A stretch of DNA of 15,938 nucleotides. It comes from an uncultured Clostridia bacterium (GTDB lineage Bacteria > Bacillota > Clostridia > Oscillospirales > Acutalibacteraceae). Positions 7,144 through 14,123 of this stretch are shown here, piece after piece (position 1 is the stretch's first letter; each line of letters opens with the position of its first letter). The position numbers were made by a program, and so were the translations under genes. Where the stretch lies: NCBI GenBank assembly GCA_947168785.1, contig CAMVNL010000009.1, positions 1-15,938 on the forward strand. Reading direction: 5' to 3'. The notes beneath the pieces are model-generated. The model saw only the letters and a list, made by a program, of their open reading frames with translations, did no database searches and was not told the origin of the DNA.

Positions 7144-8352
7144 TCAGCAGAACTGAATGATCAGCTTTGCCGTCAGTACGATGGAGATGAGGGCGATGGG
7201 GTAGGTGGCGGCGTAGGCGCTGGCCACGTCCTCCGTGCCCGCGGTGGCGATCAGGGTGCCAAGGGCCGGCGTGCTGGTCATGCCGCCGGTGATGGAACCG
7301 AGGTTGTTCAGCAGCGGGAGCTTCAGCACGAACTTGGCGAAGATAAAACCGATGATCATGGGGAGCAGCGTCATGATGATGCCGTAAATGAAGTAGATGG
7401 GCTCGAAATACTTCATGAAGCTGGCGCCGCCCGCGATGCCCGCGCCGATGAGGAAGAGCATGAGGCCCAGCTCACGGAACACGCGGGAGGTATCGGTCTT
7501 GGGCATGATGCAGATGTTGCCGCACTTGCCGAAGTGGCCGAAGATCAGCGCCACGATGATGCAGCCGCCGGTGACGGTCAGGGAGAAGCCTCCCACCTTG
7601 ATGGAGCCGAGGAGAATGCCCAGCACCGCGACAATGGAGAAGACGCAGAAGCCGAAGGGATCCAGCTGCTTGAGCTTGCTTGTATCGGCCTTCTTTTCCT
7701 CGCCGGCGCTGACCAGCAGCTTTTGGCGCTCGACCGCCATGTCGGCCTTTTCAAACTTCGGGACAAGCTGCACGAACAGCACCACGCCCACAACGCCGAA
7801 GAGGTAGGCGATGCCGTTGCCCACCGCCACCAGGTCATCCAGCGCGCCAACCGCCTCTTTGGCGGCGGAAAAGGCGGGGGTGGAGGTCAGAGCGCCGGAG
7901 AGCAGGCCCACCACGATGGCTTTAAATTCCTCGTGGGGAAGCTGGGTAAAGTTGCCGCCGATGAACAGCACCGCAATGGCGGAAAGCCCCGCCGACAGGA
8001 TGATGATGAGGCCCAGCAGCACGTAGGATTTGAAATTCTTTTTCAGGTTCCGGAAGAAATTGGGCCCGGCGATAAAGCCGACTGAGGTGACGAACAGCAC
8101 CAGCCCCACGTTTTCCACGATTTTCAGCGCGTCCTTGACGAAGGTGGATTCGTTCACCATCAGCTGGTCGCCCAAATGGCTATACATGAAGCAGCCGAAG
8201 ACCAGCGCCATGATGAACACGCCCGCCGTGCCCAGGTTGACTCCTTTAATGGTGATCTTGCCCAGCAGGTAGCCCACCGCGGCGATACCGAAGACGGAGA
8301 AGGTCAGGAACGTGGTGGCTTTAATACTGAGAAGCCCGCCTAATATTTCCAT
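7144..8352 (-). CDS. AspT/YidE-type (aspartate:alanine exchanger family) transporter, short form
   Basis: The product is 402 aa, strongly hydrophobic, with about ten or more membrane segments in two homologous halves. Each half carries the family hallmark: LLSGALTSTPAFSAA at about 150-164 and GSITGGMTSTPALG at about 352-365. The central hydrophilic loop (about 198-232) is short and lacks the TrkA-C domains that make AspT-type members about 540 aa long. Family members exchange aspartate for alanine or other dicarboxylates and amino acids across the cytoplasmic membrane. The gene starts 18 bp after frdA and ends the operon, so a role in importing a fumarate source and exporting succinate is likely by context, though unproven. 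The ribosome binding site is weak (AAGGCGG type), which fits translation following frdA. Confidence 0.85.
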   Translation of the reverse strand: MEILGGLLSIKATTFLTFSVFGIAAVGYLLGKITIKGVNLGTAGVFIMALVFGCFMYSHLGDQLMVNESTFVKDALKIVENVGLVLFVTSVGFIAGPNFFRNLKKNFKSYVLLGLIIILSAGLSAIAVLFIGGNFTQLPHEEFKAIVVGLLSGALTSTPAFSAAKEAVGALDDLVAVGNGIAYLFGVVGVVLFVQLVPKFEKADMAVERQKLLVSAGEEKKADTSKLKQLDPFGFCVFSIVAVLGILLGSIKVGGFSLTVTGGCIIVALIFGHFGKCGNICIMPKTDTSRVFRELGLMLFLIGAGIAGGASFMKYFEPIYFIYGIIMTLLPMIIGFIFAKFVLKLPLLNNLGSITGGMTSTPALGTLIATAGTEDVASAYAATYPIALISIVLTAKLIIQFC

Positions 8353-8370
8353 ATTGCTACACCCGCCTTC

Positions 8371-9966
8371 TTATTTCGTTCTTCTGTAATCGGGCAGGAG
8401 CTTCGGGGAGACCATGTCGGTCTCAACGCCCGCGTTCTTCAGCTCGTTCTCAAAATCGGTCACGTGGGACAGGGTCAGCGCGCCCACGGTCGTCTCCTTG
8501 GCGATGGCGCCCGCGGCCTTGCCCGCGCTGCGGCCAAAGACGATGATATCCAGCAGGGAGTTACCCATCAGGCGGTTGCGCCCGTGGATGCCGCCCACGG
8601 CCTCGCCCGCCACGAACAGGTTTTCCACGTTTGTCATGCAGCCCTTGTCGATTTCAAGGCCGCCGTTTTGATAGTGGAGGGTGGGGTAGACGAGGATCGG
8701 CTCCTTTCGGATGTCGATGCCGTACTTGCCGAACATGCGCATCATGGCGGGGATGCGCTTCTCGATGGTGCCCTCGCCCCCCTTGATCTCGATCATGGGG
8801 GTGTCCAGCCACACGCCGAGGCCGTCGGCCGGAGGCACGCCGTTGCCCCGGGCGGAGCACTCGCGGATGATGGAGGCGGCGGACACGTCGCGGGTCTCCA
8901 GCGGGTGCATGAACACCTCGCCGTTCACGTTGACCAGCTTCGCGCCGAGAGACCGCACCTTTTCGGTGACCAGCGCGCCGAAGATCTGCTCCGGATAGGC
9001 CGCGCCGGTGGGATGGTACTGAAGGGTGTCTGCGTACAGCAGCTTTGCGCCCGCCCGGTAGCCGAGGATCAGGCCGTCCGCCGTGGCGCCGTAGTGGTTG
9101 GAGGTGGGGAAGCCCTGATAGTGGAGCCGTCCCGCGCCGCCGGTGGCGATGATAACGGTTTTGGCCTTTGCGATCAGCAGCTCGTCGGTCTCCATGTTCA
9201 GCAGCACCGCGCCGGCGGCTTTGCCGTTTTCATCCTTGATGAGCTCGATGGCGGCGGTGAAATCCACTACCGGAATGCCGCGGTTGAGCACTTCGTCCCG
9301 CAACGTGCGCATGATCTCCGCGCCGGAATAGTCCTTGGCCGCGTGCATTCTCTTTCTGGAGGTGCCGCCGCCGTGGGTGGTGATCATGGTGCCGTCGGGG
9401 GCCTTGTCGAACTCCACGCCCAGGTCGTTCAGCCACTGGATGGCCTCGGGGGCCTCGTTGACCAGCTTATACAGCAGCTCGGGCTTGGCGGCAAAGTGGC
9501 CGCCGCCGAAGGCGTCGATGTAGTGGATGGCGGGGGAGTCATTGGGCTTGTCGGCCGCCTGAATGCCGCCTTCCGCCATCATGGTGTTGGCGTCGCCGAT
9601 GCGCAGCTTCGTGACGATCATCACGTTGGCGCCGCAGTTGTCGGCTTCAATGGCAGCGGAAGCGCCGGCGCCGCCGCCGCCGATGACCAGCACGTCCACG
9701 TCATAGTCGGGGGCGCTCAGGTCGATTTTGGCCGGGTCGATGCGGCTGTGGGCCTGCAGCAGGGCCGCCAGCTCGGTGGGCACCTTGCCGCCCTTGTTGG
9801 GGCCGACGGCGAGGGTGCGGAACTCCTCCTGCTTATAGTCGGGGTGGTAGGTGGCAAGCAGCGTGTCCTTCTCCTCCGCGGTCATGCGGCGGGGCTCAAA
9901 GTCGGTGTTCGCTTTTCTGTTGGCCTCCACCTTTTTGATGGATTCGGTCATTTCCTTGTTATACAT
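8371..9966 (-). CDS. frdA: Fumarate reductase flavoprotein subunit (FrdA/TfrA-like)
   Basis: The product is 531 aa. It would reduce fumarate to succinate using electrons from FrdB. After about 85 extra N-terminal residues comes the FAD-binding motif DVLVIGGGGAGASAA (91-105). The dicarboxylate site known from E. coli FrdA is present: H318 in HPTG, T334-E335, the catalytic arginine R359 in ETRDVS, H431 in LHYQNGG, and R465 in HGRNRLMGNSLLD. The position of the histidine that covalently holds FAD in classical enzymes is asparagine here (N127 in ANTMMAEGG), so FAD should be bound non-covalently. No signal peptide is present. It follows frdB after 15 bp with GGAGG in the gap. NadB has a similar length and FAD mode but is unlikely given the FrdB partner. 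Confidence 0.88.
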   Translation of the reverse strand: MYNKEMTESIKKVEANRKANTDFEPRRMTAEEKDTLLATYHPDYKQEEFRTLAVGPNKGGKVPTELAALLQAHSRIDPAKIDLSAPDYDVDVLVIGGGGAGASAAIEADNCGANVMIVTKLRIGDANTMMAEGGIQAADKPNDSPAIHYIDAFGGGHFAAKPELLYKLVNEAPEAIQWLNDLGVEFDKAPDGTMITTHGGGTSRKRMHAAKDYSGAEIMRTLRDEVLNRGIPVVDFTAAIELIKDENGKAAGAVLLNMETDELLIAKAKTVIIATGGAGRLHYQGFPTSNHYGATADGLILGYRAGAKLLYADTLQYHPTGAAYPEQIFGALVTEKVRSLGAKLVNVNGEVFMHPLETRDVSAASIIRECSARGNGVPPADGLGVWLDTPMIEIKGGEGTIEKRIPAMMRMFGKYGIDIRKEPILVYPTLHYQNGGLEIDKGCMTNVENLFVAGEAVGGIHGRNRLMGNSLLDIIVFGRSAGKAAGAIAKETTVGALTLSHVTDFENELKNAGVETDMVSPKLLPDYRRTK

Positions 9967-9981
9967 GCTGTTGTCGCCTCC

Positions 9982-10656
9982 TTACTTTTCGATCTCGCGG
10001 TTGTTGTAGAGCTCTTTCATCTCGTCGATGGGTTTGTCCATCAGCGCCTGCAGCAGCTCCTCGAAGGTGCCGTCCTTGATCTCCTGCACCCGGTCCGTCA
10101 GATGCTTGCTTTCGGGGGCCAGATACTTGCCGTTGAGACGGCGGGCCAGCAGGGCCACCTGCGGGTGGGAGATGCCGGCGGGGCAGCGGGAAGAACACAC
10201 GCCGCACATGACGCAGTCGAAGCTCTCCTCGGCGCACTTTTCATACTCGCCCCGCTGGGCGTAAGCGATGTACTGCATGACGTTCAGCTCCTGCGTGCAG
10301 GCGTTGGTGCAGGCGTTGCAGCCGATGCAGGCGTAGATCTCGGGATAGAGCTGCATCATGATCTGCTCCGTGGGCTTCACCTTTTCGATATCGTAGGGCT
10401 GCTTGATCAGCGGGAAGAAGGGGAGCGTGGCGATATACATATTGTCCTCCACCTTGGTCTGGCAGGCAAGGCAGGCGTGCAGCTCCCGGTCGTCCTTGAT
10501 CCGGTAGATGGTGGCGCAGGCGCCGCAGAAACCGTTGCGGCAGCCGCAGCCGCGTTTGAGCTGGTAGCCCGCGTATTCCATGGCTCCCATGATGGTGAGC
10601 GAGGCGGGCACGGTGTATTTTTTGCCGTACAGGAATATGTTGACAGTGTTTTCCAT
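9982..10656 (-). CDS. frdB: Fumarate reductase iron-sulfur subunit (FrdB-like)
   Basis: The product is 224 aa. It has an N-terminal plant-type [2Fe-2S] domain (C39, C44, C47, then C62 or C65) and a C-terminal domain with two CxxCxxCxxxC motifs: C110/113/116/120 and C148/151/154/158. Classical FrdB has only three cysteines in the second motif and binds [3Fe-4S]. The fourth cysteine here suggests a second [4Fe-4S] cluster, as in HdrC and type E succinate:quinone reductases. The first motif ends in Thr rather than the usual Pro. No HdrB-like cysteine-rich domain is fused, unlike methanogen TfrB. It should pass electrons from the Hdr/Flx module to FrdA. GGAGG lies five bases ahead of the ATG. The 210 bp upstream, between it and flxA, hold a heptamer element. 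Confidence 0.9.
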   Translation of the reverse strand: MENTVNIFLYGKKYTVPASLTIMGAMEYAGYQLKRGCGCRNGFCGACATIYRIKDDRELHACLACQTKVEDNMYIATLPFFPLIKQPYDIEKVKPTEQIMMQLYPEIYACIGCNACTNACTQELNVMQYIAYAQRGEYEKCAEESFDCVMCGVCSSRCPAGISHPQVALLARRLNGKYLAPESKHLTDRVQEIKDGTFEELLQALMDKPIDEMKELYNNREIEK

Positions 10657-10686
10657 AGGTTCCTCCGTATTCTATCTATCTGTATG

Positions 10687-10849
10687 AGTCGGAAGTGGGA
10701 AGTGGGAAGTCGGAAGTCCTGCAACCGGAAAAATGCAGCGTCAGTCAAAAACAATCGTTTGTCAGACGTTTCAAGACGCCTTCTTTTTTTTGCGGGAGAA
10801 ACGGTTATCCCGGACGGGACTTCCGACTTCCGACTGATGACTTCCGACT
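10687..10849. repeat. Heptamer element 3, AGTNNNN x5 - spacer - NNNNACT x5
   Basis: AGT falls at 10687, 10694, 10701, 10708 and 10715 (units AGTCGGA, AGTGGGA, AGTGGGA, AGTCGGA, AGTCCTG). ACT falls at 10819, 10826, 10833, 10840 and 10847 (units such as TTCCGACT and GATGACT). The arms are near reverse complements and enclose about 93 bp that include a T8 run at 10779-10790. The element lies within the redox operon, between the flx genes and frdBA. Confidence 0.88.
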
Positions 10850-10868
10850 GATCGGACGAAGTCCGATC
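10850..10868 (-). other. Perfect hairpin overlapping the flxA stop codon
   Basis: The arms GATCGGAC (10850-10857) and GTCCGATC (10861-10868) pair fully around a GAA loop on the + strand (TTC on the transcript). The flxA TGA stop (10867-10869 on the complement) lies in the outer arm. No T run follows. The position relative to the heptamer element matches the hairpin at 3820-3845. Confidence 0.8.
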
Positions 10869-11694
10869 AATACTCGTCGGGCATTTCCGCCAGCTGGTCG
10901 CAGCGGAACACGGGGCCGTCCTTGCAGACGTACTTGTCGCCGATGTTGCAGCGGCCGCATTTGCCCACGCCGCACTTCATGCGCAGCTCCATGGTGGTGT
11001 AGACGTTGGACTTTTCGAAGCCCAGCTCCACCAGTCCCGCCAGCGTGAATTTGATCATGATGGGCGGGCCGCAGATGACGGCGGTCTTGTTGACGTCGAA
11101 GCCCAGCTCCTTCACGTAGTTGGGTACGAAGCCCACGTGGCCGTCCCAGCCCTCCTGCTCGCGGTCGATGGTCAAGTAGACGTTGATGCCGTCCTCCCTG
11201 CACCACTCGTCGATGATCTCTTTGTAGTCCACCAGGTCGTCCATGGAGCGGGAGCCGTAGACGATGTCGATCTTGCCGTAATTGGCGCGGTTGTCGCGGC
11301 AGTAGTTGATGACGGAGTGCAGCGGCGCGAGGCCGATGCCGCCCGCGATGAACAGCAGGTCCTTGCCGGCGAAATCCGTGTCCACCGGGAAGCCGTTGCC
11401 GTAGGGGCCGCGGATGCCGATCTGCTGGCCCACCTCCATCTGATGGAGCCAGCTTGTCAGGCAGCCGCACTTTTTGATGGAAAACTCCATATAGTTTTTC
11501 TGCGTGGGGGAGGAGGTGATGGAGAACATACCCTCGCCCGCGCCGGGGATGGAGAGCATGGCGCACTGGCCGGGGATGTGCTCAAACACCTTGCCGCCCT
11601 CCGGGGCTTCCACCCGGAAGGTCTTCACGTCCGGCGTGTCCCGGCGGATGTCGGTCACCACGCCGATCATGGGGATCAGGGTCTCGTTAGTCAT
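10867..11694 (-). CDS. flxA: FlxA-type FAD/NAD(P)H-binding electron input subunit
   Basis: The product is 275 aa and belongs to the ferredoxin-NADP reductase superfamily, close to PyrK and AsrB. In order: an FAD-binding barrel with GMFSITSSP (55-63) and GPYGNGF (96-102), an NAD(P) domain with FIAGGIGLAP (115-124) and CGPPIMI (208-214), and a C-terminal PyrK-type [2Fe-2S] site of C241, C246, C249 and C257. It would oxidise NADH (or NADPH) and feed electrons to FlxB/FlxC. It overlaps flxB by 8 bp (11687-11694), and GGAGG lies about nine bases ahead of the ATG. It is the last gene before the heptamer element. The order hdrA-D-C-B-A is the reverse of the flxABCD-hdrA order described in Desulfovibrio. 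AsrB of sulfite reductase is the main alternative, but no asrC is present. Confidence 0.88.
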   Translation of the reverse strand: MTNETLIPMIGVVTDIRRDTPDVKTFRVEAPEGGKVFEHIPGQCAMLSIPGAGEGMFSITSSPTQKNYMEFSIKKCGCLTSWLHQMEVGQQIGIRGPYGNGFPVDTDFAGKDLLFIAGGIGLAPLHSVINYCRDNRANYGKIDIVYGSRSMDDLVDYKEIIDEWCREDGINVYLTIDREQEGWDGHVGFVPNYVKELGFDVNKTAVICGPPIMIKFTLAGLVELGFEKSNVYTTMELRMKCGVGKCGRCNIGDKYVCKDGPVFRCDQLAEMPDEY

Positions 11695-12718
11695 CGCTTC
11701 TCACCTCCAGCGCTTTTTCCACTTTGACGATGTTGGTCTGGATGGGGCACTTGGCGAGGCACCGCCCGCAGCCCACGCACCCGAACTCGCCGCCGTTGTT
11801 GTTGGGGAAGTAAACCAGCTTGTGCATAAACCGCTGGCGGAACCGCTCCAGCTGGGAATTGCGGGAGTTGCCGTGGGCCATCAGCGTGAAATCGCTGTAC
11901 ATGCAGCTGTCCCAGCAGCGGAACTTCTTCACGCCCTTGCCGGTGTCGAACTCACGGATGTCGTAGCACTGGCAGGTGGGGCACACGAAGGTGCAGGTGC
12001 CGCAGCCCAGGCAAGCTTCTGACAGGCCCGCCCACTTTTCATTTTTAAAGTGGGTCATCAGGTCCGTCTGCTTCATGCCCTCAAAGGAGATATTGCCCAG
12101 GGGAAGCTGGTCCATGATGTAGGCCACGGCCTTTTTCAGGCTCTCCACCATGGCGCCGTCGGTCTCTGTCAGCAGGTCCTTGACGGAGTCGATGAAGGCC
12201 TTGCCCTTTTCGGTGCGGGCGGCAAAAATCATCTCGTCGCCGATGCGCCACGCGGTCGCGTCGCCCTCCGGGTCGCCCGCGTCGATGCCGAAGGCCCGGC
12301 AGAAGCAGGTCTCCTCCGGCCGGTTGCAGGCGAGGGACACGACGGTGCCGTGCTCGCGGCGGTTTTTATAATAGGTATCCACCGGGTCGCTCAGGAAGAC
12401 CTTGTCGAGGATGGCAAAGGATCTTGCGTCGCAGCCCTTCACGCCGAAGACGGTGAAATCCTCACATTCCTCGCGGGTGTCCTCCACGGTGAGCTGCTTG
12501 CCCTTCATCTTGATATCGTAGAGGTTTTCCGTCTGGGGAAAGAAGAAGTCCTTGGCGGAACGGTCGGTGTTCAGTTTTTTCGTCAGCTGCATGCCGCTCT
12601 CATAGGGGGCGAACACCGCGTAGCCGTCCTTGTCGGTGGGGATATACAGCGTCTGCTTTTCCGCCACCCGGTCGAACAGCGCGGAAAGGCTGCTGACCGG
12701 CAGTTGATAATAGGTCAT
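11687..12718 (-). CDS. flxB: FlxB-like iron-sulfur protein (AsrA/4Fe-4S dicluster type)
   Basis: The product is 343 aa. The N-terminal half resembles AsrA-type proteins (FGVKGCDARSFAILD at 91-105, followed by C131, C138 and C140). The C-terminal half has two [4Fe-4S] motifs: C236/239/242/246 followed by Pro, and C314/317/320/324 followed by Pro. A long insert between them contains CWDSCMYSDF. It would relay electrons within a cytosolic Flx complex. Its ATG overlaps the flxC stop as ATGA (12715-12718), with GGAGG upstream, and its own stop overlaps the start of flxA, so all three should be made together. The family assignment is good; which Flx subunit it matches rests on gene order. Confidence 0.8.
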   Translation of the reverse strand: MTYYQLPVSSLSALFDRVAEKQTLYIPTDKDGYAVFAPYESGMQLTKKLNTDRSAKDFFFPQTENLYDIKMKGKQLTVEDTREECEDFTVFGVKGCDARSFAILDKVFLSDPVDTYYKNRREHGTVVSLACNRPEETCFCRAFGIDAGDPEGDATAWRIGDEMIFAARTEKGKAFIDSVKDLLTETDGAMVESLKKAVAYIMDQLPLGNISFEGMKQTDLMTHFKNEKWAGLSEACLGCGTCTFVCPTCQCYDIREFDTGKGVKKFRCWDSCMYSDFTLMAHGNSRNSQLERFRQRFMHKLVYFPNNNGGEFGCVGCGRCLAKCPIQTNIVKVEKALEVRSDD

Positions 12719-13695
12719 TGCGCGCCTCCTCTCTCATAGACGACGGAGGGCTCGCAGTCGTCGAACCTAAAGTCCGTCATGGGGGGCTTGGTATCCGGGT
12801 CCGCGCCCGCCTGATACTCGCCGTAGAGCTCGTTCATATCCTTGATGAACTTGCGGTTCAGCAGGTGCAGCGGGATGTGCTGCGGGCACACGCGGGAGCA
12901 CTCGCCGCAGTCGGTGCAGCGGCCCGCCACGTGGAAGGCCCGGATGATGTGGAACATGTTTTCCTCAAAGCTGTCGGCGGCCGCTTTGTTCTCCACGCCG
13001 GAATCCCGGTTGTCGAACACGCACTTTTCGCAGGTGCAGGCGGGGCAGACGTTGCGGCAGGCGTTGCAGCGGATGCAGCGGGAGAGCTCGTTCCGCCAGA
13101 AAGCGAAGCGCTCGTCGGGCGTCATGGCCTCTAATTTTGCCACCTCGTCGAAGCGGTGGTTCTCGATCACGTCGCCGTTGGTCTCCTCCAGCAGCTCGTC
13201 ATAGACCACGATCTTTTTGCTCTTGCAGTCCTTGCAGCGGTCCAGCATCACTTCGTACTTGGGCACCGTCACTTCGTCGCCGTAGACGGTCTCCACAAAG
13301 TAATCCGCGCCGTTGTCCTTGATATTCTTGATACCGGACAGGCCCCTTGCCTTGATCTTCTCAAAGTCGGTCTTGCCGTAGCTTGGGATGCCGATGATAT
13401 AGACGTTCTCCCGGAGCACCCGGTGCTCCTTCATGAGCTGGGCGAAGGAATAGGAATCGCAGGGCTTGAGGAACGCGAGAATTCTGCCTTCCTTCCTGCT
13501 CTCTTTCACTAAATACTTGGATACGTTGGAGGCGGCGAAATCGTTGAATACGAAGTCCCTGTCCAGCTCCTCCGCGCTATGGAAGACGGCGGGGGTGATA
13601 TCGTAGGCGAATTCACCCTTCTGCCAGCCCATGACCCGGTTCACCGTGCCGTCGGCCAGCAGCGCCTTGGCGCGGGCGATCATTCTGTCTTGCAT
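12715..13695 (-). CDS. flxC: FlxC-like iron-sulfur protein (4Fe-4S dicluster)
   Basis: The product is 326 aa. The N-terminal half carries RILAFLKPCDSYSF (71-84) and a Cys pair C154/C157, features shared with FlxB- and FrhB-like electron carriers. The C-terminal half has C207/210/213/217 followed by Pro, extra cysteines C220, C222 and C225 directly behind it, and C260/263/266/270 followed by Pro. These suggest two [4Fe-4S] clusters and perhaps a third metal site. It probably bridges FlxA/FlxB and FlxD. The start overlaps the 3' end of mvhD by 16 bp and has GGAGG seven bases ahead of the ATG. The exact electron path is inferred. Confidence 0.8.
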   Translation of the reverse strand: MQDRMIARAKALLADGTVNRVMGWQKGEFAYDITPAVFHSAEELDRDFVFNDFAASNVSKYLVKESRKEGRILAFLKPCDSYSFAQLMKEHRVLRENVYIIGIPSYGKTDFEKIKARGLSGIKNIKDNGADYFVETVYGDEVTVPKYEVMLDRCKDCKSKKIVVYDELLEETNGDVIENHRFDEVAKLEAMTPDERFAFWRNELSRCIRCNACRNVCPACTCEKCVFDNRDSGVENKAAADSFEENMFHIIRAFHVAGRCTDCGECSRVCPQHIPLHLLNRKFIKDMNELYGEYQAGADPDTKPPMTDFRFDDCEPSVVYERGGAQ

Positions 13696-14123
13696 CTCAG
13701 GTCCTCCAATCGTTTGTTCTCACCGAGGGAATAAATGGTCTCCACAAAGGAGTTCATCGTCTCCGCGAATTTCTGTCCTTCCGCGGCGGAGACCCATTCC
13801 ACTCTCGTGCGGCCCTTCTCGATGCCTAAATAATCCAGCATGGAGAACAGCAGCGTCATGCGCCGTCTGGCGTAGTAGTTGCCGGTGGTGTAGTGGCAGT
13901 CGCCGGGGTGGCAGCCGCAGATGATCACGCCGTCCGCGCCCCGCTGGAAGGCCCGCAGAATGAACAGCGGGTTCACCCGGCAGGAGCAGGGCACGCGGAT
14001 GATCTTCACGTCCGCCGGATAGTTGAGGCGGTTGGTGCCCGCCAGATCCGCGCCGGCGTAGGAGCACCAGTTGCAGCAAAAGGCGACGATCAGCGGCTTG
14101 AATGGTTTCTTTTCTACTTGCAT
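13680..14123 (-). CDS. mvhD: MvhD/FlxD-type [2Fe-2S] electron transfer subunit
   Basis: The product is 147 aa, the normal size for MvhD (hydrogenase iron-sulfur subunit family), which links an electron-donating partner to HdrA. The hallmark cysteines are present: C16, C17 and C20 in FCCNWCSYAGAD, C46 and C48 in PCSCRV, and C69, C71 and C76 in CGCHPGDCHY. The frame is open much further upstream inside hdrA, but the ATG at 14123 is chosen because homologues start just ahead of the CCNWC motif and GGAGG lies ten bases before it. The gene overlaps the hdrA stop by 10 bp, so the two should be translated together. Confidence 0.93.
   Translation of the reverse strand: MQVEKKPFKPLIVAFCCNWCSYAGADLAGTNRLNYPADVKIIRVPCSCRVNPLFILRAFQRGADGVIICGCHPGDCHYTTGNYYARRRMTLLFSMLDYLGIEKGRTRVEWVSAAEGQKFAETMNSFVETIYSLGENKRLEDLRCKTE

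Noticed and set aside
8371..9966. L-aspartate oxidase (NadB)
   Set aside because: Length and missing flavin histidine would fit, but nadA and nadC are absent, the gene is paired with an FrdB-type subunit, and the LHYQNGG and HGRNRLMGNSLLD motifs look like fumarate reductase.
10722..10814. A terminator inside the flxA-frdB gap, based on the T8 run
   Set aside because: The T run is on the + strand, opposite to transcription. On the - strand it is an A run followed only by weak stems of four to six pairs.
8464..10851. A 795-residue open frame on the + strand opposite frdA and frdB
   Set aside because: It is antisense to two well-supported genes. It is rich in His, Gly, Ala and Val, as expected from the reverse strand of GC-rich coding DNA, and shows no recognisable domain.
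10867..12718. Anaerobic sulfite reductase AsrAB
   Set aside because: flxA and flxB resemble AsrB and AsrA, but no asrC follows, and hdrA, mvhD and flxC are joined to them by overlaps, which fits the Flx-Hdr system.
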